NCBI GenBank assembly: GCA_009704425.1
Contig: WLEG01000105.1
Coordinates: 1 to 6,581 of the forward strand
DNA: 6,581 nucleotides
Direction: 5' to 3'
Source of the DNA: Actinomycetota bacterium
Lineage (GTDB): Bacteria > Actinomycetota > Acidimicrobiia > Acidimicrobiales > Ilumatobacteraceae
Shown: piece by piece, positions 1 through 5,878 of the stretch
Numbering within the stretch: position 1 is the stretch's first letter
Layout: every line of letters begins with the position of its first letter
Notes under the pieces: model-generated
Seen by the model: only the letters and a program-made list of their open reading frames with translations
The model's database searches: none
What the model was told of the DNA's origin: nothing
Program-made: the position numbers and the translations under genes

Positions 1-2
1 AG

Positions 3-707
3 CTCACGTGTGACGATCCAACCCAGAAAGGTGAGGTTGTCGTCGAGTTTTCGGGCTATTTCGGGTTGGCTGGTCTCGCGCCGATGGAGAAGTTCGCGAT
101 ATTGATGGGTAGCAAGGAAGAGACGGTCCAGTCCTTCGGGGATGCCTCGGGCGCCTTCGCGGCCTCGTCCGATCTGGCTCTGTTCATTGCTGGAACTCTT
201 CGAACGCCGTACAACTGCGCTGATGGAGTCCCGACCACGACATCGGTTGTCGAAACGACCACCTCGACGACCACCTCGACGACCGTGGAGACGCCGACCA
301 CCACGATGTCGACCAAGATGTCGACCACGGTGTCGCCCGGCCAGGCAACCAGCACGGCTCCTCGGCAAACGACGACGACCATGCGTTATGGCAACATCAC
401 CACCACGTCCTACACCCGCCCCCAGGGGCCGCCTGAAGGCACGTGGATTCGTAATGACAGCCGCTGCAGTTGGCGCGGTGCCAGCAGTTGTGGCGTCTAC
501 AGCGGCGGAAACGGGCAATGGGAGGAAGTCGGCCCCTCGGGTGGTCCGGGAAGCACTTTCACCCCGATCGCGGGCACGTCGGGGCAGATCGCGTTCAACC
601 TGTACGCGGGCAACTCCATTCAGAACTGCGATTGGAACGGCACGGGCGAATGCGGCTGGTACTTCACCGGCACGCCCGGCACCTTGACGATGGGTCCCAC
701 CGGCTGA
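3..707 (+). CDS. Thr-rich, probably exported or cell-wall protein with duplicated Cys/Trp motif (5' partial)
   Basis: The reading frame is open to the left edge, so the true start and any signal peptide lie outside the window. 234 codons are visible, ending in TGA at 705-707. I do not recognise a named family. Three parts can be seen. The first is an N-terminal stretch of about 75 residues ending near a Cys in PYNCADG. The second is a Thr-rich linker (nt 228-416) in which 28 of 63 residues are Thr, with Ser and Pro, typical of extended and often glycosylated linkers in exported actinobacterial proteins. The third is a C-terminal region of about 96 residues, rich in Gly, Trp and Cys, in which the pattern CxWxGxxxCGxY occurs twice (nt 465-500 and 627-662). 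The paired cysteines suggest disulfides and hence a location outside the cytoplasm; this is inference. A TTG at 66 and an ATG at 84 are in frame, but the frame continues upstream and neither is a convincing start. The reading frame is probably real; the function is unknown. Confidence 0.72.
   Translation, partial: LTCDDPTQKGEVVVEFSGYFGLAGLAPMEKFAILMGSKEETVQSFGDASGAFAASSDLALFIAGTLRTPYNCADGVPTTTSVVETTTSTTTSTTVETPTTTMSTKMSTTVSPGQATSTAPRQTTTTMRYGNITTTSYTRPQGPPEGTWIRNDSRCSWRGASSCGVYSGGNGQWEEVGPSGGPGSTFTPIAGTSGQIAFNLYAGNSIQNCDWNGTGECGWYFTGTPGTLTMGPTG
256..327 (+). repeat. 12-bp tandem repeats in the Thr-rich linker
   Basis: The 12-mer CGACCACCTCGA occurs at 256-267 and 268-279, with a partial third copy at 280-284. 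A second pair of 12-base units beginning GATGTCGACCA lies at 305-316 and 317-328. The unit is a multiple of three, so copy-number change would lengthen or shorten the linker by four residues without a frameshift. This is typical of low-complexity Thr/Ser linkers and may vary between strains. Confidence 0.6.
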
Positions 708-728
708 TCACTCCAAAATCTCGAGGCC

Positions 729-793
729 CCCTGGTGGAACTGGTGGCAGAAACGACCAGATTCTGGTCGTTTCTGCCACCAGAAGAACCAGGG
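729..793. repeat. Long intergenic inverted repeat (hairpin)
   Basis: Bases 740-760 are the exact reverse complement of 762-782: 21 pairs around the single central base 761. The core arm is TGGTGGCAGAAACGACCAGA. Allowing a real loop, about 18 pairs would form. A second pair of arms, CCCTGGT (729-735) and ACCAGGG (787-793), sits outside a symmetric 4x4 internal loop, giving a two-tier stem. No T-run follows on either strand, so it is not a canonical intrinsic terminator, although it could still end or attenuate transcription between the Thr-rich gene and the doxX-like gene. It may instead be a copy of a dispersed palindromic repeat. The rest of the 109-base gap (708-816) shows no clear promoter. 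Confidence 0.8.
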
Positions 794-802
794 AGAACCA
801 CG

Positions 803-807
803 TAGGG
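803..807 (+). promoter_or_regulatory. Possible ribosome binding site for the DoxX-like gene
   Basis: TAGGG lies nine bases before the ATG at 817 and is the only purine-rich match to the Shine-Dalgarno consensus at useful spacing. It starts 10 bases after the outer arm of the inverted repeat ends at 793, so the hairpin would leave it accessible. It supports ATG 817 over the in-frame ATG at 829. Confidence 0.4.
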
Positions 808-816
808 TCGGGTCCC

Positions 817-1224
817 ATGGATGAGCGAATGAACGGCGCGTCGAAGCGATGGGACCGAGTGGGCGTCGTGATGGGCGTGTTCGTGTTCTTGGCGGGCGTG
901 CAGCACTTCGTGAACCCCGACTTCTTCAACGACATCGTGCCGCCGTGGTTGCCACCGAATGAGAGCTTCTGGACCTACGCCAGCGGTGTGGCCGAACTCG
1001 TCATCGGAGCCATGTTGATCAGCGCGCGTTATCGCCGCGAGGGCGCGTTGGCGGCCATCATTCTCTTCGTCGCGGTGTATCCCGCCAACATCTACATGGT
1101 GTGGGATTGGCGTGATCGTGAACTGTCAGAGCGTCTGGTGTCGTACGCCCGCCTGCCGCTGCAGTTCGTGATCATCTGGTTGGCGTGGAAGGTCAGCGTC
1201 ACACGACGACCGACATCGACGTGA
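817..1224 (+). CDS. DoxX-like small integral membrane protein
   Basis: A 135-residue protein with four hydrophobic segments (about residues 14-30, 51-70, 75-95 and 110-127), the size and topology of the DoxX/DoxX-like superfamily. Diagnostic features are GVQHFVNPDFFNDIVPPWLP after the first helix and SGVAELVIGAMLI in the second; related small DoxX proteins carry a similar H-F-x-x-P ... P-x-W-L-P stretch. A polar R-D-R-E segment lies between helices 3 and 4. DoxX proteins are inner-membrane proteins. Some are linked to thiol or redox stress or to terminal oxidase, but for this short type the biochemical role is not established. Start is ATG 817, preceded by a weak TAGGG site. The stop codon overlaps the GTG of the next gene (GTGA at 1221-1224), so the two are probably translated together. 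Family assignment is fairly sure; function is open. Confidence 0.85.
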   Translation: MDERMNGASKRWDRVGVVMGVFVFLAGVQHFVNPDFFNDIVPPWLPPNESFWTYASGVAELVIGAMLISARYRREGALAAIILFVAVYPANIYMVWDWRDRELSERLVSYARLPLQFVIIWLAWKVSVTRRPTST

Positions 1225-2717
1225 CGACTTCACCCGATCCCCGCTCCGGCCGCGTTCTGCGATGCCTCGTGGTGGTCGGTCTGGCCGTGCCCTTCGTGGT
1301 GCTTTCGATCCAGCAACTCACGGAGTTGTCCGACCGTCGACTGCCGTGTTGCGACTACTCGGCGCTCGAATTGGGCACGCGCGCCTTCCTCAGGGGCGAA
1401 CAGTTCACCGGCATGTACTCGCGTGAAGGGTGGCGCCACCCCGGGCCGATCACCTTCGTGTGGTCGTCGATCGCGCGTCTGCTTCCGGGCAACGGTTTCG
1501 CCGAACATCAGGTGGCCGCGGTCGCCGTGCACGTGGCGGCCATGGCGATGGTGGTGTGGGCGTTCCGCAAGCGCCTCACCTCGACGGGATTCATGGTTGC
1601 CGTTGCCGCGCTGGTGGCCTTCGTGTGGCGTTTCGACATCGACCACTTCCGCGAGCCGTGGAACCCGTTCACCGCCATGTCGTGGGCCACGTTGGCCGTG
1701 GTGTTGGCGGCCGGATTCGCCACATCGGGCGGATGGGCATGGCTGACCGGATTCGTCGTGTTCGGATCGTTCGCCGTGCAGACGCACGTCGGAACCGCAC
1801 CGGTGGTGGTGATCGCCGCCCTGGTGGTGGTTCGTGAGCTGCGTCGTCGTTGGGACCACGAGGGGCGTCGGTCGGCGTTGGTGCGGACCTCGATGCTCGC
1901 TCTACTGATCTGGTTGCTCCCGCTCGTCGATCTGGTTCGAGGAGACGGGAATCTCTTCGACGTGGCCACCGGAACCGACCGGGGCTGGGCGTCCGGCGAC
2001 GTGTGGACCACGGTCGCCCGGTTGATCGGGCTCGGCCCGTCGGCGATGGGCCGTTTCTTCGGCCCGTCCAGTCCGTACGTCGAGGCCGGAGAACTCGGTG
2101 TGTTCGAGATTCTCATGGTCGTGGTCGCCGTCTCGTTGTCGTGGGCGGTGTGGCGAGCCCGACGACGCGCTCCGTTCGCGTTCACGGTGACAACGTTGTC
2201 GTGGTCCGGTATCGCGCTCACCGCGGTGCTCGTTCAGACCACCTCGGGCCCCTTCTACCGTTACCTGTTGTTGCCCGTCGTCGGACTGTCGGCGTTGATC
2301 TGGATCATGGGTGTGGTGGTCGTGGTGGAAACCGTCGCATCACGAGCACCGCGATGGGTGGTGCCGGGGCTCGCCGCGTCGGTGGCCGTGGTGTCGGGAA
2401 TCGTCACGGCCGTCGGTGTCGACTCGGAACACCTGGTCGGCCGATACGGAGACGCCGACATCGACCGGGCCGTGGACGAGGTTCGTGCGAATTGTGACTC
2501 GCTCGATGAAGACGTCGTGGTGCGGGTCTCGGAAGCGGGTGACGAGATCGCATGGACGGACGCGCTGCCCGTCATCGTGGCTCTCGATCGCTGCACGACG
2601 GTCACCGTCACGGGTATCACCGGATTCATCGCCGGGCCCGGCTTCGAGGCCGACGACGATGCGGAACCCGACTACTTCATCGAAGGGTCGGGCTGGTCGG
2701 CTGACGCTCCCGATTAG
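1221..2717 (+). CDS. Polytopic membrane protein, GT-C-like glycosyltransferase candidate
   Basis: Read from GTG 1221 the protein has 498 residues. This start overlaps the preceding TGA as GTGA; an upstream in-frame GTG at 1185 would give 510 residues but a 40-base overlap. About ten hydrophobic segments span residues 14-400, followed by a soluble tail of about 98 residues. After the first helix comes an extracytoplasmic loop with CCDYSALELGTR (43-54) and YSREGWRHPGP (66-76). Further conserved-looking blocks are REPWNPF (144-150) and VQTHVG (186-191). From memory, a widespread actinobacterial family of uncharacterised membrane proteins shares this order of motifs: D-x-A-x-x-E-L, then Y-S-x-x-G-W-x-H-P-G-P, then P-W-N-P, then Q-T-H-V-G. 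The acidic first loop resembles that of GT-C enzymes, which use lipid-phosphate sugars, so a role in cell-envelope glycan assembly is plausible but inferred. The C-terminal tail has two Cys (425 and 458) that could pair outside the membrane. Specific substrate unknown. Confidence 0.8.
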   Translation: MTTSPDPRSGRVLRCLVVVGLAVPFVVLSIQQLTELSDRRLPCCDYSALELGTRAFLRGEQFTGMYSREGWRHPGPITFVWSSIARLLPGNGFAEHQVAAVAVHVAAMAMVVWAFRKRLTSTGFMVAVAALVAFVWRFDIDHFREPWNPFTAMSWATLAVVLAAGFATSGGWAWLTGFVVFGSFAVQTHVGTAPVVVIAALVVVRELRRRWDHEGRRSALVRTSMLALLIWLLPLVDLVRGDGNLFDVATGTDRGWASGDVWTTVARLIGLGPSAMGRFFGPSSPYVEAGELGVFEILMVVVAVSLSWAVWRARRRAPFAFTVTTLSWSGIALTAVLVQTTSGPFYRYLLLPVVGLSALIWIMGVVVVVETVASRAPRWVVPGLAASVAVVSGIVTAVGVDSEHLVGRYGDADIDRAVDEVRANCDSLDEDVVVRVSEAGDEIAWTDALPVIVALDRCTTVTVTGITGFIAGPGFEADDDAEPDYFIEGSGWSADAPD

Positions 2718-3931
2718 GCGGCGTTGGATCGACGGGCCACGCGCGTGTCGTCGTTCTCCCGACTGGCCACCGACACCCTGTTACGCCCGCCGTTCTTGGC
2801 GTCGTACAACGCCGTGTCGGCGCGGTCGAACAACGCGTCCATCGTTTCGGATCCCACCCGCGTCGCCACACCACACGACACCGTCACGCCGAGCGGTCCG
2901 ACGGGCGTGGGAATGCGCGTGTTCGCCACGGTCTCGCGCAGACGTTCGCCGACCATGGTGGCGGTCTCCAGATCGGTGTCGGGCAACAGCAACGCGAACT
3001 CCTCGCCCCCGAGGCGGGCCACCGCATCGGTGGAACGACTGGACGACATCAGGATGCGACCGACGGCGGCGATCACCGCGTCGCCGGCTCGATGACCGTG
3101 CACGTTGTTCACTTCGCGCAGAAGATCGAGATCCACCAGCACCAACGAGATCCGGTGCATGCCCCGTTCGGCGCGTTGCCATTCATGGTCGGCCACCTCC
3201 TCGAAACCCCGAGGATTCAACAGTCCCGTACGCGAGTCGGTGAGGGCCAAGCGTGAGCGACTCTCCAGTCGGATGTGTTCGCTGGCGAGACAGCACAGCG
3301 GCACCACCACGATCACCAGCACGGGGTGTTCGAAGGTCAACAAGGCCGCCACCGCTCCGATGGACAGCTCCCAGATGTCACGCAATGCGGCGTACGGGGT
3401 CCACACGATGGACGACGTCGCGCGGTCGCCGTTGGTGAGCGCCACCCGCGCCGACACCAAGGCCGCTTCCACCAACGTGTGAACGATCATCGCCACCACG
3501 CACGCCGACACCGTGCGGTAGGCGTTGGAGTCTTGCGTGAGCCCGCGCGAGTCATCGACGATGAACCAGAAGGCGGCGCTTCCGGCGAACATGGTGGTCG
3601 CTCGTTGCGAGCGATGAAGCCACGAGTCGGCGAACACCCGTGACGTGGGCGCGAACACCGCGACCGCCAGCAAGGCCACCGGAGGAAGCAACAACTCGGC
3701 GGCGAAGAGGAACTGACCGATAGGCGACAGGATGACGTCACGGCTGTCGCGTCGGATTCCGGCCGGCGTGGTTCGGCGGGCGCTGATGTTGGCACCCACC
3801 AGGATGATGGGCAGAGCCGCCCACCATGCCACCGCACGATGCGTCGGGACGTACGTCATCGCCAACACCGCCGAACCCGCGGCCACGAACAACGATCCGA
3901 TCAGGAAGTGGTGCTCGTGACGACTCGACAC
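2714..3931 (-). CDS. Membrane-anchored diguanylate cyclase (GGDEF domain)
   Basis: 405 residues from GTG 3931. Six or seven hydrophobic segments (residues about 8-29, 33-50, 72-95, 110-125, 142-163, 188-215) form a membrane sensor region of no family I can name. A short linker leads to a C-terminal GGDEF domain (about 228-395). The signature is GGEEF (308-312; nt 2996-3010), an active variant. The VDLDLLREVNNVHGHRAGD block (266-284) keeps the metal Asp and the guanine-contacting Asn and Asp known from PleD, though the usual N-D pair reads N-N. RSTD (299-302) lies five residues before GGEEF, as in the inhibitory I-site RxxD, which binds c-di-GMP for product inhibition. The enzyme would join two GTP into c-di-GMP at the cytoplasmic face. 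The start is uncertain: TTG 3970 (418 residues), 16 bases after the Nudix stop, is possible. The frame stays open to 4138 inside the Nudix gene, but that part is Cys- and Arg-rich and looks non-coding. It is last in the leftward operon. Confidence 0.92.
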   Translation of the reverse strand: MSSRHEHHFLIGSLFVAAGSAVLAMTYVPTHRAVAWWAALPIILVGANISARRTTPAGIRRDSRDVILSPIGQFLFAAELLLPPVALLAVAVFAPTSRVFADSWLHRSQRATTMFAGSAAFWFIVDDSRGLTQDSNAYRTVSACVVAMIVHTLVEAALVSARVALTNGDRATSSIVWTPYAALRDIWELSIGAVAALLTFEHPVLVIVVVPLCCLASEHIRLESRSRLALTDSRTGLLNPRGFEEVADHEWQRAERGMHRISLVLVDLDLLREVNNVHGHRAGDAVIAAVGRILMSSSRSTDAVARLGGEEFALLLPDTDLETATMVGERLRETVANTRIPTPVGPLGVTVSCGVATRVGSETMDALFDRADTALYDAKNGGRNRVSVASRENDDTRVARRSNAA

Positions 3932-3986
3932 GGGACGATCTTCGTCGCCCGGTCGACGCGACTGTTTCAAGAATTCGGCACGAAGT

Positions 3987-4706
3987 TCAGGACCACGCGA
4001 AGACCGGTTGCTCGAGGTGATCGACGCGTTCGTCGATGCGTCCCTCGACGGCCACCCATCGCATCTGCAACAGCACGGCACCGGTGGGGGCATGAATGAG
4101 GTCGCCTCCCAAGGGAATCTGCACCACCGGGCGATCACTCTCGGGGATGTCCACGAAGCGGGGAGAGTCGGGACGACACAGTTCGTGCAGTCCGATGCGG
4201 TACGCGTGCGCCACCTCGGCCGGATCGGGGACGATCTCGGCGTGTGCTCCGGCCCACATCACCACGGGTGTCATCACGAATCCGGAGCGTGTGGTGTAGT
4301 CGTCCAACAGGCCCAACACGGACGATTGGTCGAGTCGCAGGCCGAGCTCCTCGTGGGTCTCGCGCAACGCGGCCTCCACCACCGTCTCGTCTCCGTCGAT
4401 CTTCCCACCGGGCAACGCCCACTGACCCGCGTGCCGATTCATGCGCGCGGCCCGGCGACACAACAGGAACGCCGCCCCGCCCGATACCCCGTACACACGG
4501 CCATCGAGACCGGAGACGTCACCGGGGACACCACGCAACGGGTTGTCGCTCACCGGGAAGGGATCGACATGGTCGTCGGGTTCGCTGTCGATCAGCACGA
4601 TGGCCACCGCGGCTCGACGGAGACCGTCGGCGGTCTGCTCCAACCGGCGATGACGTGCGATGTTGCGACGAATCGTCTCGCGCAACACGTCGTCGTAGGG
4701 GATCAT
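3987..4706 (-). CDS. Nudix hydrolase, CoA-diphosphatase-like
   Basis: 239 residues from ATG 4706. The Nudix box GX5EX7REUXEEXGU is complete at residues 101-123 (nt 4338-4406): GKIDGDE, seven residues, RETHEELGL. The REXXEE glutamates that bind Mg2+ are all present. Just before it, LLCRRAARMNRHAGQWALPGG resembles the upstream motif of CoA pyrophosphatases (NudL/NUDT7 type: LL-x-R ... H-x-G-Q-x-x-x-PGG), with Leu where Phe is usual before PGG. Such enzymes split CoA or its esters into phosphopantetheine and 3',5'-ADP, but Nudix substrate prediction is unreliable, so treat this as a candidate only. An N-terminal extension of about 70 residues contains an acidic, Pro-rich stretch (DSEPDDHVDPFPVSD). 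No signal peptide or membrane helix is seen. Its ATG overlaps the YibE/F stop as ATGA (4703-4706), and a GAAAG lies a few bases upstream. Domain assignment firm; substrate not. Confidence 0.93.
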   Translation of the reverse strand: MIPYDDVLRETIRRNIARHRRLEQTADGLRRAAVAIVLIDSEPDDHVDPFPVSDNPLRGVPGDVSGLDGRVYGVSGGAAFLLCRRAARMNRHAGQWALPGGKIDGDETVVEAALRETHEELGLRLDQSSVLGLLDDYTTRSGFVMTPVVMWAGAHAEIVPDPAEVAHAYRIGLHELCRPDSPRFVDIPESDRPVVQIPLGGDLIHAPTGAVLLQMRWVAVEGRIDERVDHLEQPVFAWS

Positions 4707-5878
4707 CGCGACTTTCGATCGGCTGTCGCGCCCACCACCATGGCGGCCAGAGCGGTGGAGATGGGGACCGATGCCACCAACCCGATGGAGCCCACCAACG
4801 AACGCACCACTTCCACGGCCACGACTTCCTTGCCCACGATGGACCCGGTGGACTGTCGGGCTTGGGTGAACAGCAAGAGAAGGGGCAGCGACGCGCCGGC
4901 GTAGGCGAGAAAGAGCGTGTTGACCGTGGAGGAGACGTGATCGCGTCCGATGGTCATGGCCGGTCGGTAGATGTCGGTCCACGAACCGGTGGGATTGGCG
5001 CGACGCAATTCCCACACGGCGCTCACCTGCGTGACGGTCACGTCGTCGAGCACACCGAGCGAGCCGATGACGATGCCGGCCAGGATCACGCCGCGCGCGT
5101 CGATGTCGAGACCCAACACGTCGAGGTAATAGGAACTCTCGTCGCTGTAGCCGGTGAACTTGGCCAGCGTCACGAAGAGCCACCCGAAGACGCCGGTCAG
5201 GGTGAGGCTCAGGAACGTGGACAGCAACGCCACGGCCGAGGCCACGTTCACACCATGGGCGAGGAAGATCGCGATGTAGGCGATCAACACCGATCCGACG
5301 ATGGCCACCACGATGGGACTGTTGCCGTCCAGCAGTGACGGCAACATGAACACGATCAACACCACCAGGCTTGCGCCGAGTCCGGCCACGGCGCCCAGCC
5401 CGCGCCAGCGACCGAGCAACAACACCGCCACCACGAAGATGATGAGCAACAACATCAACGGTGTGCCGCGCTGGTAATCGTGGAAGCTGTACACCGTGGT
5501 GCCGTTGCCGAGGTCGGCCGAACTCACCAGGATCCGGTCGCCCTCCTCCAAACGCGCACCGGTGCCGTCGACGGACTGTTCCAGGATGCCGCGGTCGTCC
5601 TGTTCGCCGACCGAGATGGTGATCCAACGACAATCGATCCCGTCGGCCTCGGTGGTTCCGGTGCAGGGCAGCACCTCCACCAACAACACCTCGGCCTTCT
5701 GCACGTTGGTGTCCATGAAGGAGTTGTCCGACGAGGTGTCGCCCGACGGCCACAACAGGATCGCTCCCAGCAGAGCCAGCACACCGACGGCGATGACCGA
5801 GATCCAGACGGCGCGGGCCACCCGTTCCGGCGCGTCGATTCCGCTCAGATCGTGCGAATGTCCGTGATGATCGCTCAC
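4703..5878 (-). CDS. YibE/F family multipass membrane protein
   Basis: 391 residues from GTG 5878, chosen because it forms a GTGA overlap with the kynureninase stop; a start at 5911 would overlap by 37 bases. The N-terminus is His-rich (DHHGHSHD, residues 3-10), followed by a first helix (24-43). An extracytoplasmic domain of about 90 residues (45-137) follows, with two Cys (72, 83) and beta-type sequence ending in GDRILVSS, like the small beta-barrel expected in this family. About seven further helices follow (139-156, 161-180, 186-208, 212-238, 262-280, 318-339, 356-383). Family hallmarks are GSLGVLDDVTVTQVSAVWEL (272-291) and GRDHVSSTVNTLFLAYAGAS (311-330). YibE/F proteins are widespread in Firmicutes and Actinobacteria, but no biochemical activity is established; transport is a guess. 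The His cluster could bind metal (inference). Its stop overlaps the Nudix ATG, so translation is probably coupled on both sides. Confidence 0.92.
   Translation of the reverse strand: MSDHHGHSHDLSGIDAPERVARAVWISVIAVGVLALLGAILLWPSGDTSSDNSFMDTNVQKAEVLLVEVLPCTGTTEADGIDCRWITISVGEQDDRGILEQSVDGTGARLEEGDRILVSSADLGNGTTVYSFHDYQRGTPLMLLLIIFVVAVLLLGRWRGLGAVAGLGASLVVLIVFMLPSLLDGNSPIVVAIVGSVLIAYIAIFLAHGVNVASAVALLSTFLSLTLTGVFGWLFVTLAKFTGYSDESSYYLDVLGLDIDARGVILAGIVIGSLGVLDDVTVTQVSAVWELRRANPTGSWTDIYRPAMTIGRDHVSSTVNTLFLAYAGASLPLLLLFTQARQSTGSIVGKEVVAVEVVRSLVGSIGLVASVPISTALAAMVVGATADRKSR

Noticed and set aside
684..719. TTGACG at 684-689 as a -35 box for the doxX-like gene
   Set aside because: It lies inside the coding sequence of the upstream gene and no reasonable -10 hexamer occurs 16-19 bases downstream.
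740..782. Classical rho-independent terminator
   Set aside because: The stem is long and perfect, but no run of T follows on either strand, so I annotate it as an inverted repeat rather than a terminator.
470..935. Possible small proteins on both strands spanning the palindrome (frames at 470-805 + and 708-935 -), each with VAETTR[FI]WSFLPP
   Set aside because: The peptides match each other only because the DNA is a palindrome. Both frames also run through the 3' end of the Thr-rich gene or the start of the doxX-like gene and lack independent start signals.
1230..3243. Several long Arg- and His-rich open frames opposite or out of phase with the GT-C-like and GGDEF genes
   Set aside because: High GC removes stop codons from the other frames. 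Their composition is typical of shadows and none shows domain motifs.
3971..4138. N-terminal extension of the diguanylate cyclase to 474 residues
   Set aside because: It would overlap the Nudix coding region by about 150 bases, encodes a low-likelihood Cys/Arg/Pro-rich segment, and precedes the first membrane helix without purpose.
4707..5753. Extension of the Nudix reading frame upstream to a 588-residue protein
   Set aside because: The added part is His/Arg-rich shadow sequence lying opposite in phase to the clear YibE/F gene. The ATG at 4706 in an ATGA overlap and the normal Nudix length explain the gene fully.
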